A stretch of DNA of 64,000 nt from Lasiosphaeris hirsuta (GCA_030549175.1 JAUKUA010000004.1:4216001-4280000), one strand, 5' to 3'; shown: positions 45,676-58,585, counted from the first letter of the stretch. Numbers and translations: made by a program. The notes: a model not told the origin generated them from the sequence alone.

Positions 45676-48251
45676 TTAGTTCGAGTCTGAACCGCTCGAG
45701 ACATTCTGCGTGACGCTCTTGAAAGCCGTCTCGACATCGATGTGGAAGAATGGCCGGTTAATGCCGTACACGGGGACTAGCCTGCCACTGACCCGAGTCG
45801 AGTGGACGGGAGTGATTTCACCTGCCTCAACATCATCATTCTTCTTCGAGTCGAGAACGGCCGGGTAATCAGATCCGCTGCTTGACGACGCGTTGGTGAC
45901 AGCGATGAGTGGCTCTCTAACACCCTTCTCGCGCACCGCGGCGGCTGATGCGCGGTCGGCACCAAAGCCAGATGCGACGAGCGCCCGCTTGGTCCACTGG
46001 TTGGCGATGCCGGCAAAGTGCCATTCTACCTTGTCGGGGTCGGTGTAACGGTCGAATTGGTTGCGAATATCAACTAAAGCCTGCGCTGCTGTCACGTCGA
46101 GGAAGTTTACGCCAGTGAAGTCCAGGATGACAGCCCGGAGAAGTGGGCGGGCGGCAATCTCATCACTATCCTTAGCCTTGCCGCGTCGCGGGCCGGGGTC
46201 ATTCCAGGGGCGGTCCTATTCGATTGAAGTCAGCAAATGCGAGTTTCAACACGGAGTAAGACAGCAAAAACTTACGCCTAGCTTGGCATATTTGTCTAGC
46301 TGGGTACGCCGGGTGTGCTTGAAGACGTGGACGGTCAAAATGTCAAGATGGCGCGCTGAGTTGACATAGTTGAGGCCCTCGCCAAATCGGTAGATAAAGA
46401 CACCGGGGGCCGGGGACTTTACGTTAATCTCGGGGTTGGAGAGATCCGACCTGTTGATTGGGAGGAATGCGGGGTGCGATGGTTCGTCCCTTAACCCCTG
46501 GCGGGTCACACCACCACCGCGGAGTTGGTCTCGCGTGGTCGCATACACATCAACCTTTCCGAGGAAGCGGCCGGGGCTCTTTGAGATGCGGAATAGAAGA
46601 ACGCCAAGTGATACACAAATGGTCACGTAAATGCCATTCTCGATCGACGTGAAGATGGAGACGAAGACACCAGCAAAGAAGATGACAACCTCGAGCGGCG
46701 ATGTTTGCCAGTACTTCCAAAGCTCGGCTGGCTTTGTGATGAGATCACCGACGGCGTGGATGATGATGGCAGACAGGGCGGCAGAGGGAATGAAGAAGAA
46801 GACCGACGTCAGCGCGTACAGCGCGAGAAGGACGATGATAGCCGTGAAGATACCGGCAAGGGGGGTCCGCACACCAGCCTTGGACTTGATGGCTGTGCGC
46901 GAGAAGGACCCAGTGGCCGGGTATCCTCCGAGAAAGGGGCCAAAAACATTGGTGAAACCAATGGCGACCAGCTCTTGCGATGGGTCGATGATGTAGTTGT
47001 TGACACGGCCGAACGACTTGGAGATGGCGATGTGCTCAATGAGCAGCACAATAATGGTGGTAGGAATGTCGCTTGCAATGGCGCCGAGGACTTCCGTGTC
47101 GATACGAGGAACACCAGCGTGCTGGAAACCTGGTGAAAGGCACACAGGCGTTTAGCGGTGTTCAAGGACCGAGGAGGTATGGGGGATTGGCTTACCACTA
47201 GGGACGGGTCCCAGAATCTTGAACTTTGCCTTCTTCGGGTCGGTGATGCCTCTGTTTGCGAGCCAGCTAGCGAGGATGAACACGATGACGACAAAGGCCA
47301 TGCGGAGCGTGGACAAGAAGAACCAGGTCTTTTTGAGCTTGGGGTTCTTGGCGCCCATGAATGCGCAGAACCAGCGGATGAAGTAGAGCGCGAAGAGGGC
47401 GCTCATGCCCATGGCTGCGTCGAGCCGGCCAGTCGGAAGGGCCTTGAGGCTGTTGATGATGACGAGGTACGTCGAATCACGGGTGTTGACGCCTTGGAGA
47501 CCCAACAGACCAGCAACTTGACCAGACGCAATGCTGATGGCCGAACCAGTCATGAAAGCACCGATAGCAACTAGCGGAATATACTCGACAATCCAGCCCA
47601 CTCTGATGAGCCCGAAGAAAAGGAGGACTGAACCCGAGATCAGGGCAAGAGCGCGCGCAATAACTTCACCTTCTAGGTCAGGGTGCGTCTCTTGCACCTT
47701 GAGAATGGTGTTTCCGACAATGGTCGACATGACTGCTACGGTCTGGAGCGTCACATGTTAGCTCCGGTTCTGGAACTCGTGCCGTTCCGTGCACTTACAC
47801 CGATGGTGATGTCCTTGGATGTCGCAAACGCCCAATAGAGGATGAAGCCGACGAAAGACGTGTACAAGCCAAACTCGGGCTTGAGATTAGCGAGCAGTGC
47901 GTACGCCATGCCCTGCGGTACGACAACGAAGCCGACGGTGACACCTGGGGATGTCAGTTTGCCGATCTTCACGCGTCTTCTCGGAGCGGGCCGTTTGCCC
48001 AACCTACCGGCGATGAAGTCGCCCAACAGCCATGTCAGGTTATAGTGAAAGATCCATCCGAGGAAGGGGAAGAGACTGTAGAGATAGGCTTGGATTCCCG
48101 GGAGAGTGGGAAAAAGGCTGTATAGGAACTCCTTGGTGGTGGGCTCTGTCTCGAGGTAGGAGCCGTCGTCAAGGAGAGCGCCATCGTCAAGCTTCTCGTC
48201 GGGGTCGATCCCGAAGAACCGCTTGACGCGGTCGCTGAACGGTTCTGCCAT
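45676..48251 (-). CDS. Sulfate permease of the SulP family (CYS-14/SUL type)
   Basis: Plasma-membrane sulfate uptake. Five exons: 48008-48251, 47799-47944, 47196-47742, 46276-47129, 45676-46215. All junctions keep frame, giving 776 residues, close to Neurospora CYS-14. The SulP core has many helices and the signature GFVVVPQGMAYALLANL (about 95); FGLYTSFVGFILYWAF, NSLKALPTGRLDAAMG and FGRVNNYIIDPSQELVAIGF are family-typical. A STAS domain lies at about 540-700 (GVFIYRFGEGLNYVNS, AVILDFTGVNFLDVTAAQALVDI). The introns are 56-66 bases. In Neurospora such genes are induced on sulfur limitation by the bZIP protein CYS-3; I could not identify a clear CYS-3 site upstream. Confidence 0.93.
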
Positions 48252-51200
48252 GTCGAATGAGCGCGCACGTCGGTTGGTGCACGTTGGTTGGTGGGCGGAT
48301 CTCGACGAAATGGACGTTTCGGCAAAATAGACCCCGCATGGGATGGGGGATCTTTATATGTGCGACACGCAGGGTGGTCTGGGCTCCTTCTGACAAGGTT
48401 ACTCTTTTCCTCGTCCAGCTCGACGGACCTGACAGGGCTAGGTCTTGCGGGATTGCTTGCTCTGCTGATCCATCCACCTCTAGCCATGCGGGTAGCAATG
48501 ACACACGGAATGCACAGAAGGATCCAATTCGAATGTTGCACACACGAGCAGCAAAGCATGAGCCAGCGGCAAAGACCGAGGCCAGGGTAGCGAACGCGGG
48601 TTACGACCTTGAACCCCCCCCCATCCACAGCTCGAGGCAAGCCATGCAGGAGATTGTCGCTCTTACCGGGATTGGTATGGCTAACCGGGAACAAGGTGAT
48701 GGACAGGCTACCTGTTCGACTCCTGCGGGCTGGAGAGAGCGTCATTGGGCCAACGCAATTCGCTAGAGATAAGTTTGGGTCACAGCGCGCCTTTGGTTTA
48801 TTGATTGACGAGCTCTGGCATCATCGAAGAGCACAAAGTCCCTGCCCGTCCACGAGCCGCCCTCGCAGGCTTTGACATCCCTTCCGCGTCCCAGTCGCCC
48901 CCCGCCCCAGCTTCAATCTGCGCTAGCTGCATCTCGGGCGAGATCCAAAATGGCCCGGATCTTCGGGTTGACGTACAGGAGGAGCTGTTGCGGGTCCCAC
49001 CTTTCGACGCCGCCAAAAGGTTACTTAGTGGCCGTGGCTCCATATAAAGAAGCGAGCGACAGAATCACGAGTTTTGGCGACGGTGGTTTTGTTTTATGAT
49101 ATCTCTGGGCATGCCGTTGAAAGGCCAAGACGGATCTCTCGGCACACGTCAAGAATCTCTGGGCAAAGCTGCTGCCACGGCGGACCAAGACCTCCACGAA
49201 GCTTGTCAACCAAGAGGCGCTTTCCGAACCGGCTGGGCAAGAAAGACCAAGACGAGCGACTTAGCAGTACTTGAGGGGGGGCTTAATTTGGGCGACATGC
49301 AGCAATGGCGCACGCTACGGCTAGTTCCTGCTGTTGCACTCGCAGCTTCATTCTCTACGGCGTGCAAGCCTAGCTGCGAGCGAGTTCGCACCAAAATCCC
49401 CCATCGACTCATCTTGCTGGGCGGGTCCCTTCATTTTGGGAGCACCGCGCGTCGAGTGTCCTAGGAGCCACTGAGACTTTTACCTAATGGCGGGTGTGTT
49501 TAAGGGGCAATTATTTACAGCTCCGAGGTGAGCTGTTTCTGATTTATTGTGTCGTTGCCTGCCCGGTATCCTGGACTTGGAAGCACGTTTTGCTTCGATG
49601 CAGCGCAGCGCCAGCGATCTCAGGGCAACAAGGAGCGCCCTGCCCCTCCAGCGAGGTCTCCAGCGAGATGCCCCTCTACCCCCTCTTTCCTCTCCCCTCT
49701 CCTTACTCACTCCCCCAGAGTGCGACAAATGTTGTGCAGATCCACGACCGCTGTGGGTGACTTGTGGGCGGCGTGTGTGGAGGCAAACGGTGGGCGAGCA
49801 ACAAGTGGCAACGGGCGCAATTGTGGGCATGCAGCTGGCTTAGCACGAGCTGAGCGGCTAGGGGCTGCTGGGGCCCGCTAGTGAGAGACGGCGACGTTCC
49901 CTGATGGGGTTAGAGGCGAAAACCCAAAGGCATGGCGTTTGAAGCGCTCGACGAATTGAAAGACCGCCCGCTCCCTTTGTGGAATGACGACATGGCAAGG
50001 GCCCTCTTGCGCAACCAAGCCTCCAAATCCCGACATAAACTAGCTCCATCAAAACGCATCAAAAATCCAACTCGGTCCACACGCGCTATTCTTTGCGCAG
50101 AGAGCTCCAGCGGGACGGTTCATTGAGGGGACGGGTTGCAATCGGAGCGGGACACAGCTTAGAGCTATCCTCGGCGCCAAGTTCCGCGCACGCGGTAGTT
50201 GAGCCCATGAGACAGATGCGTCTTGTTTGAATTTGCCATTGCCACCGACGGCTCGGTCGCCATTTTATTTTTTAATGTTTTTGGGGCCTCTATTCCGATG
50301 AATAGTACAAGCGCCGACCGTGACCGAAAGGGGTCGTGAAGCGGGGGTCGGTGAAACGGGGGTCGGCGAGAGGGAGACACCACTACGGGAGGACTCCGGC
50401 TAGCATTATCATGGCCGTGGCTCCTCGTCGATCTCGATGGCGGGGAGGGTTTGGCAGATGTCAGTGGCGGCAAACGTGATACGTGCAAAGACGGCCAGAA
50501 CTGGAATTACGACTGTTGCAGCTCCCACCGGTGGTCGCTCGCGAGATCATCTTACGGCTGGCCCGTCTTGACATTCAGACTACACGGCGACGAAGTGTAT
50601 GCCCGACCAAGGACCGCTCGGCCATATACTCGGTGCCTTGGGCACGCAGTATTCCTTCAACGCCCGTCATCATTTCCAAGATGCGTCACGACAGTTTTAT
50701 ATCAACATTCGGAGCCGCAGAGAAACGATCGACGCGGTGAGGACGTCACGGCCGTCACGGTCGCCACGGTGTTCTGGATAACCTACTCGGGGCTACTGAG
50801 AACAAAAAAAGATCGTCGCGGCGAGGCCGTCACACACGTTGGCCGCATCAGGACGAGGTGTCTCCCAAAATGGAGGCATGGAGTCAAGGCCCTGCCGTCT
50901 CCGAAAAAGAAGCTATATTACCACGGCAGTCAAAGGCTGGCCCGTAGTTACCCGTCCAAATATATCGCTGTTCTGCTAGTACAAGGACGATCTTCCTTAG
51001 TATCGCGGGGTCCGGTGGGTAGGCGCGAAGGAGCTGACGATTAGAGCTGAGACGGCAGAGAAGCGAGAGAAGGCAGAATGGAAGCCTTCTTTGTGGGGGG
51101 TTCCCAGAGCCCGACGCATTGGAATCGACCTGCTTCTCCACGGACATTTGCATATCTTGGGTGATACCGATGCATACTATGACTTGTTGGAACGCTGCAG

Positions 51201-51943
51201 AGGTCAGTCCCGGTCAGTCCCCGCGCAGACTTGACTGGACGCCCAACATGCCCAGCTGCGTCGGCAAGGGTACTAACCAAGAGGGATTGGTTGCCAGACG
51301 ACTAGCGCCTGAGACCAGGGACTTTGTGGTAGTGGCGCCATGACGCCTTTTGACGCGATGGAGCCCGGGGAACGCTTTGCCTCGCCGTAGGGGAACAAGG
51401 AATTATTGGACGCCCGCCTATTACAGCGCGCCGAGTTCTATACCCCTTACGTTGCGTTTACGTGAGAGCGCCTTGGCCCCCCCAACTCGCCCACTTGCCT
51501 AGCGGCCAAAAAAACAAGCTAAGTACTTTCTTCTGTTGATGACGGCTCTACTCGCATTGCAGCGTTCTGTGCGCCAAGCAGCGCAAGCCAGCGCCCGTCG
51601 AAAGTGGGAAAGCGTCGTGATTCGGAACAAAGCCAGGCATCTCACAAGGCCCGAGGTTCGGCATCCGTAGGGGGCAGACGGTCTAGACTTGCTCCCTCTC
51701 GTTTTTACCGTGATGATGATCTACCAACCTCCAGAGTATGGTGTGCTAGTGCGCTGTGATCGCGTGGACATAGCAGAGTCCCGGAAACGCTGAAGAACGC
51801 GAGGCTCTCTGCACTCTCCCAAGGTATGTCTGACCTGGAAGCTGGGAACCTTATATCCGCGACAAGGTGCCTGTCGATTACCGAGATCTGACGTGGGACG
51901 GACGCAACATCATCGTGGCATCGCAGCTCCCCACCACGTCACG
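48252..51943. other. Long gene-free stretch between divergent sulfate permease and bHLH genes
   Basis: About 3.7 kb. It holds the promoters of both flanking genes. The only coding-like signal is a possible remnant at 50480-51045 (own entry). Elsewhere I see nothing supportable. Confidence 0.4.
50480..51045 (+). pseudogene. Possible decayed coding remnant, family unknown
   Basis: Three forward frames each give short protein-like stretches that follow one another. They are LPPVVAREIILRLARLDI at about 50520, GALGTQYSFNARHHFQDASRQFYINIRS at 50630-50715, and YSGLLRTKKDRRGEAVTHVGRI at 50785-50850 and on to the stop at 51044. The order without a common frame suggests an old gene broken by small insertions and deletions. 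The first stretch has F-box-like spacing. It could also be chance; no function is claimed. Confidence 0.25.
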
Positions 51944-53153
51944 ATGCATCCCGTCACCACCGATCAGTTGACGTTTGGTCTCGTTTCCAGGAGCACTGAA
52001 AGCTCCTTCCCCGAGAGACACGGTTGGCCTGAGACCGATGAAGTCGCAAGCTTGTCCGGAGCCGGCGGCGTCGCATACCCGCAACCAACGGCATTGTCAA
52101 AGATGGGCCCGTTCAACGAGCCGGGGCTCCTGTCGTATTGGCAACAGAACTGGCTTGACCAAAATCACCAGGCGAATCTAGTCCATTATCGCAACCCGGT
52201 GAGTATCTTGATATGTGGACACTGTCTATGCTGGCGCTCTTGTTTTCTAACGCGGCGGAAAGCACCTCGAGAGGTTAGTAGCTGCCTCGCCCCATGAGCC
52301 ACCGCCCGGCGGCGGCAACCACGATCTCTTCACGTCGCCCATTCGACATTCCGACGCCTCGGCGCAAGCCGAATGGGACATACTACGCGGGGCAGCTGCC
52401 GCCGCGGACCACGCGGCGCCGTCGACCTCGAGCTTCCCCTGGGTTCCCCCGCTGCAGTCTTCCGAGCCCAGGATCAAAGTCGAGGACGACTCCGACTCCA
52501 ACTGGAGCCTCAACGACAGCTCCGAAGACATCCAGCTGCCACGCCTCGTGCGGTCGCCGACGAGCTACCACGGCGTCGGCGGTCTGGGGTTCCGGCGGCG
52601 CAGCGAGCCGAGAGTGAGCAAGGTGTCGCGGGGCGGGGCCGTGGCGCCGGCGGGGCCGCACCAGGGGTTCCGCACGTTCCGCACGAACCTCGACCTCAAG
52701 CGACATACGGTGCCGGAGCGCTTGGACCTGACTGAGGCCGCGGCCGCGCTCTTTGGGAACGGGGCCGGGCTGGACGCGAATACGATCTTGAGCGATGGGA
52801 CGTGCGCGACGGACTTGTATCCCGACGATTTCTCGTCAAAGGTGCTCGAGAAGCGCATCGCGCACAAGCTGTCCGAGAAGAGCAGACGCAATCGCCTCAC
52901 CGCGGCCATCCGTGAGATACAGAAGCTCATGCCCGAGAGCGAGGGTGGGGAGCCGTCCCCTGCGGCTGGGGAGCCTGCGAGGCCGTTGAATTCGCAGGTG
53001 AGCAAGGTGGATGTGGTCGAGATGGCTGTCGGGTACATCAGGAGGTTACAAGAGGAGCATGCGGAGATGGCGAAGAGGGTTGAGGAGGCCGAGAAGGAGC
53101 TGCAGGTCACCAAGATAGAGGCAGCCGAGGAGTCCTTGGACGAGGAGGATTGA
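51944..53153 (+). CDS. bHLH transcription factor, PHO4/NUC-1/PalcA-like
   Basis: Exons 51944-52198 and 52263-53153 (intron GTGAGT...GGAAAG with CTAAC branch) give 381 residues. The N-terminal two thirds is disordered with an acidic stretch (KVEDDSDSNWSLNDSSEDI). The basic region at about 282 reads EKRIAHKLSEKSRRNRL; His, Glu and Arg are at the spacing of class-B bHLH proteins, which bind CACGTG E-boxes. Helix 1 is AAIREIQKLMP. The loop is long (about 25 residues), helix 2 is SKVDVVEMAVGYIRRLQEEH, and a heptad-like extension KRVEEAEKELQ could act as a zipper. The resemblance to phosphate regulator NUC-1 is in the DNA-binding part only, so the biological role is open. Start 51944 is the first ATG in frame; the open frame above it lacks one. 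Confidence 0.85.
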
Positions 53154-54836
53154 TTCCACGGTGTCTATACTACCTACTATGGGGGTTCACGGCGTTGGTG
53201 TTTGTTTTACTACTGCCCAGCTTGATTTTGCAAGTCGGCACGACGCCTCGGGGCATGGACACTAGGGGCGGCAGGTTTGGATCTGGGGTTGAGGGTTACG
53301 ACATGATACCACTCACGGTGATGATGGATACAAAGATACCTAGTATTACCTAGTACTACATAATGGCGAACCATGTCAGTAGTGTTTATGTCGGAGCACT
53401 ACTACTGCTGCCGCTACTACTGCTACGGGTAGGGAAAATGAAATTGGATAATTTCTTGTCCAGTGGCTCCCCTCCCCCGCATGCCTTAGTTAATTAATCG
53501 AGTTGACGTTCAACCTCATGTCCCGTCCTTCTTTCATCTCAGTAACTACCTACCTCTTTTCTCTACTTTGTCTATCCATGTGTCAACAACAATGTGTGTA
53601 TTGTTGCGCGCGCCCGTGTCTCTGGTGGTGCGAGCTGGTGTTTCGAAGCCATTATTCTACTTCGATTCACCTTCCTCTTTGGTGGCGGCATTGTCTGCGT
53701 TTCCCAAGGCCCCGGGGCATTCTTGCGCTCGCTCCATGCGTCAAGCGCTAGCTGAAATCGGGTGCATGCCTTCTTCCCCTCAGCTGAGCGCGCTTCCTCC
53801 CCTCGCTCGCTGCTCCCATTTCTCTCTCTTGCATGCTGCAGAGTGCTGCAGAAGGCTGCGTCACGCTGCACTGCAGCCCTCGCGGGGACCCTTACACCCC
53901 CAATTTCACCCCCACACACCCGTCGCAAACAGGTGTGTCACGCGAGGCGACGCCGACATGAACATCTCCGAAAGGAGACTTGGCTGCTCGGGAATAGGGC
54001 GGCGAGCAAATAAAGAAAGAAAAAAAAAAGAAGAAAAAACCTGGGTGGATAGATAGGCCAAGGCTGCCATCTCGCATGTTTAGTTGCGCGCGCAAGAGGG
54101 AAAACGCTGTCACATGGCCACGGTGCAGCCCGGATCCTCCGTGGGGAGCAGGCTACCTCTTTTTTTTTTTTCCCCTAGGATGTGAAGCGACACTACGCTA
54201 CGAGCTCGGGAGGATCTCGGATTGCTACGACGACGGCGACTTACCGGGGGGGGGGGGGGGTAACCTTAGGTCCCCGGCCACGTTGCGGCCCAGTGCGCAC
54301 TACCCCGTAATAAGGAGATGAGGGCTTTTTATTCTCCTTCGCGATACCCTTGCCACCGCTTGCAGTAACTGCAAGCTGCGCTCGGCAGGATGGGGCCTTC
54401 CGGCCATGCCCATGTGCGTGGCTATTCCAACGACATGGCACTTGTCTTGCGAACACCCAATGCTTATCTGGCCTGCTTACACCCCCTCTCAGAGGATGGT
54501 GGCCCCGGGTACCGAGGCGCTGGCCCGAGGCGGAGGGTGTGAGCCTGAAACGGGATTCCTACACATTTCTCATTCCTTGTGGCCACTGCTCGACAAGCAG
54601 CAGCCTTGCTGGCTCGGTGAGGTTCTGCAACTATTTTTGAAAGTCGCCGACGCACCCGGATGCTGCGAGCCATGCTGACCAGACCTCTCAGTGCACGTGT
54701 GTGTGTTTTCCTAGGTTTTTCTATGCCTGAGTGCTTGCTTTGCCCGGTTCCCTCGGAGGCCAAAGGGATATGTACCGCCGGGTGACTAGAGCAGCAAAGA
54801 CATTGGATTCTCCTGAGCTTGGAGATGTTGCACTGT
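53154..54836. other. Gene-free stretch
   Basis: About 1.7 kb. Low-complexity features: A/G-rich 54009-54038, a T-run at about 54160-54171, and a G15 run at 54246-54260. No supportable gene. Confidence 0.4.
54246..54260. repeat. G15 homopolymer
   Basis: Fifteen consecutive G directly after TTACC; could form a G-quadruplex or be a sequencing-error-prone site. Confidence 0.85.
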
Positions 54837-54943
54837 TGATAACGGTGACATTGGAACTCACGCCCTTTCGGACCACGGAATCCTGAAGATTGTATTAAGG
54901 TTACCCTCTGGCGTGGCGCTTTAGACCACTCGGCCACGTTACC
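54837..54943 (-). tRNA. tRNA-Leu-like locus with intron, probably a pseudogene
   Basis: Read on the minus strand. Acceptor GGTAACG pairs with CGTTATC (one G.T), discriminator A. A good A box, TGGCCGAGTGG, follows. The anticodon arm is CCACG/CGTGG around a long insert, consistent with an intron. The long variable arm CCGAAAGG (GAAA loop) is as in class II tRNA. Acceptor, variable arm and A73 point to leucine, with CAG the likely original anticodon. Defects: the anticodon loop lacks U33 (CCAGA instead of CTCAGA), the D stem has a C.A mismatch, the T loop reads TTCCAAT instead of TTCGAAT, the T stem has a G.G clash, and no T4 terminator follows. I read it as a decayed tRNA-Leu gene. Confidence 0.6.
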
Positions 54944-55794
54944 TGAATTGCTTTGATGTATGTTGTGCTCTGAAACAACCACAAGACTGGAGGTTGTGTC
55001 TTTTTGGTGTTTTGGCGACGGGTGTAAAATGTGGCCCTTATTTTGTTGGAGGGGGCAGGCTTGATGACGAAATTGGGTTTTGCTTTCTCCAGAAATATTA
55101 AGTGGTAGAGCTTAGGTAATTATTTAGTGATTAGTGGGAGAAATAAAACTCGGTAAGAACTACTCCTTTTATCAGTTGAAAAATAGTTAGCAGATGTTCC
55201 GAGGCTGGTAGTAGATTCACCATCAAAACTCGCCCCCCTTTCCGAACCTCAGCATCATCTCACACTCGCTGCACAAGAAAAGGAATGCGTGAGTTGCAAG
55301 TGAAAAGCATAGAAGGCAGCCTATCATCGAGCTGAACTGTCTTGTCTGTGGGGTATTACTATCAGGGAAGCCCTTTTATACTCTGCAAATGTCAATGAAA
55401 ACAAGAATTCGTCATGCATTTCGCACCATTCACAATTTTATATCAACAACTTGGTTATGACACATGGGCTATTTTGTCCAGGCATGTTGTTTCTTGATTT
55501 CTTTCGCCTAGAGCGAGAAACTATCTAGGTGCAGTTGGCCCTCCCAAGGAAGCAGACGTTCTCACATCCCAATATGAAGACTGAATGAGTCAAATGTCCT
55601 CACTCACCAATCAATCCCTTGTCAAGATCGATTCCCAGAGTGTCCTGAGGTACTGCCACGTTGCTGATCCAAAATTTTCCCATCTCAGAGTCTCACACCC
55701 ATAGATGCATCCACGGCTGCCTCAAATCTAAAACACAAACCGCTTGCAAATCACCACCAGGGCAGAAACCGCCATCAGCCCACAGGCTGCCCAA
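54944..55794. other. Intergenic, tRNA-Leu-like locus to DUF4139 gene 3' end
   Basis: About 850 bases, moderately AT-rich; no gene recognised. Confidence 0.35.
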
Positions 55795-58585
55795 CTAGCA
55801 CTGAACAACCCTGTCTCCAGTCGGAAATGCCACATCGTACTCCAACGTCAACCTCACACTCTTTCCCGCATTCAGCTGAACCTCCCAGGCAACCTCGCCC
55901 GCCTTCTTGAGCGTCGCGGCCGCCTTGCCCCAGTCCTTCTCGTCCTTGCCCTCCTTGCCAGGGATGCCCGTAGCGACGCCGCCGGAGCCGGCAGAGAGGC
56001 CGCGGGGGTGCAGCACGTCGATCCGCAGCTTCTCGTCCTCGGACACGGGCACCTGGTCCAGGACCGTGATGTTGACGGGCTTGCCGGCCGTGGCCCGGCT
56101 GTTGACCAGCGTGATGGTGCGCGTGTAGACCGAGTTGTCGCCCTTAGTGAAGACGCCCGTGGTGCTGCGCTTGACGTCAGGCTTGGGGTACGCAACCTTG
56201 ATGGCCGGGTCGACGCCCAACGACATGGTGAAGGTGTCGCCGGCGCTGCAGCGCGGCAGCGTCGAGCGCCCCATGAAGGTGCCGTCGAGCGTGAGGCCCG
56301 TCTGGCCCTTGAGCAGCGTGAGCTTGCTCGTGTTGCGCAGCTTCGCCTTGAGGTAGGCCGCTGGCTTGTACTTGGCCACCACCGTGTGCGAGAAGTAGAC
56401 GCTGGCGAAAGAGATGCGCGCCACGCGCTGCTTGGACGCCGTCGAGCTAGGCTTTAGCGTCTTGAGGTTGGGCAGGTCGTACGTTGCCGTCAGGCCTGTC
56501 TCCTCGAACGCCGACTCCTGGAACGACAGCTCGGGAGTAGGCTCGAGGATGGTCTGTCCATCCTCATCGGAATCGTCCTGGCTGGCGAAGTACGACGCAG
56601 GCTCCCGGCTTACACCGTCGAGGCTACCCTTGCGGCAGTATTCAGCGACCTTTGCGGACTTTCCATACTTTCTCGCCGACTTCGCGGGGCCTATTCTCAT
56701 GTTAGCAACTGGAACGCTCGCACCGGTAGAGATGGAGTTCATACCCAGATAGGCTTCGTCTGCATTCGTATTGCCCGCTGAGCCAAAGCCCGAGGGGCCA
56801 CCACCACCACCACCACCGACGTTCGCATTCAACGAGCCGAAAAGAGTAACGCCGGCTCTTGGGTTATCTGGGAGAACAGAACCTCCAAAGAGACCCCCGC
56901 CTAGGACAGTGTTAGCCTGAGGAGCAACGTTGCCAAAGTTGCCCCCTCGGGCAACAGGGTTCCCAAAGAGACCACGCGGGCCAAAGTTAGCCTGAGGGTC
57001 GAAACCCCCAGCAGGGACGAGCGCACCTGGAGCAGACTGCTGAGCCATGGGAGGAGCAGCCTTCTGGATGTCCTGCTGTTGTTGAGACTGATACAAGGCA
57101 GCCTGCCGAGGGACTGCAAGCTCATTCGAATATGCTGCAAAGCCCTGTACGTTGCTGACGCCAAAGAGCTGCGCCCGGGGCTTTTGGGCGTAGCCGGCGA
57201 CCTGCACAGCCCGCCACGCGCCTTGTTGAGTGCGCTCCTCTTGGCTGTCGATGAGGTCGTTCTGAGCACCCCCAGCCCATTTGCCAGCGAGCTTCACGCG
57301 CCACGGCACGAGAGTGGGAATTGCGTCCTGCAGACCCGAGAAGGTGGTCTCGGACGTGCTGAGTGTTACCTTGCTGTTGGTCCAGGTCTCCGAGGTCATG
57401 TTAGTCAAGCGCGCATCAAAGCAGAGCAAGGCGGTGTTCGTCGTGGTGGAAAGGGCCAAGTCGTAGCTCGGGGACCAGAAAGCGGACGAGGTCACATATG
57501 AGAGCGAAAGGTCGCAGGAATAGGATGCCTCCGGCTCCGACTGCGAGGCCTTGGTATCCTTCTCTGACACGACCTTGACAACATCGTTCGCGCTCGCGAT
57601 GGAGCTCCGCCGGGACGAGCCGGGTGTATCTGTGAAGCTGGCGGCGTCGAGGGTGATGCGCACCGAGTAGCAGTACCGAGGCCAGAAGTTCTCACGTTCC
57701 TTGCGGATGCGGGTATTCTCCTTTTGCCGCTCCTGCTGTCGTCGGCGCTCCTTTTCCTTGATCTTGGCCTTGGCTCGGCCGAGCTTGGCCTTTGTCTTGA
57801 GTGCCTTGCGCTCCTCCTTGCGCTCCAAACTCTCAAGGCGCTCCTGCTCCTTTTCCAGCGCGCCGATTTCTTTGGTCAACTCTCGATCACGAACGGTGCC
57901 GGCCATGTGGTCCTGGAAGACCTTCTCGCGTTCCTTTCGGTACGTCTCGATACTGGTCTCAATATCGACACCTCGCTTCTTGTCGAGGGACTTGCCGTAG
58001 GCATCGAGGATCTTGAGGCGGCTTTCGGCGCTGCTGATGACCTCTTTGGAGCGCTTCTGCTCATCGACTAGCCCCAAGATCTTGTCGCGGACATCCTCAA
58101 GTGCCTTATTGATTTTCTCCTGGTCGTCCTCGTCCTCGTCGGATTTGTCACTGCCCTCGTCCTCCGAGTCGGACTCGGGATAGATTTCTTCAAAAATGTC
58201 ACGGTTGGGTAGCAGCTCGACAGTGATATCGGTGATGATGGCTGCCCCCGTGCCCTCAACCTTGATGGAGTGTTCATCGGCGGTGGGGGTCAAACCCACG
58301 ACGGTGATTTCGTTGGCACCAGGCTGGAGAGTATTAGTGATTGGTTCACGGGGCTTGGCGTAGTGCCAAGACACGGGCGGGCTTCGTCACCAGCGGCAAC
58401 AACCTTATTTTGGGTGGGCCCTGGGACCAAAAGGGACAAAGCAAGAAATGAGCAGGGACGCGGCAGCTTACCTTGAGAGTCACATCTTTGATCTCTCGGA
58501 CAACTTGGGCCCGGGTAGGAAAGAGTGTGACAGAGCGAGTGGGGAGATCGCGGATGCGATACTCTTGCTTGTGAGCGGTGTCCAT
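55795..58585 (-). CDS. DUF4140/DUF4139 domain protein (mucoidy inhibitor A-like)
   Basis: Exon 1 is 58472-58585 and a 148-base intron follows. The rest (55795-58323) is one open frame, giving 880 residues, or 862 if a probable in-frame intron at 56691-56744 is removed. The DUF4140 region is at about 12-70 (SVTLFPTRAQVVREIKDVTL, then GLTPTADEHSIKVEGTG). A charged acidic segment and a coiled coil fill about 75-215 (LTKEIGALEKEQERLESLERKEERK). The DUF4139 beta-rich part starts at about 290 (LSYVTSSAFWSPSYDLAL) and ends LTLEYDVAFP. A Gly/Ala/Gln-rich linker with repeated FG interrupts DUF4139 at about 420-560. Function is unknown; related bacterial proteins are called mucoidy inhibitors. Confidence 0.88.

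Noticed and set aside
46631..47574. Open plus-strand frames of 120-143 codons opposite the sulfate permease
   Set aside because: Exact antisense of strongly conserved SulP coding exons; shadows of the real gene.
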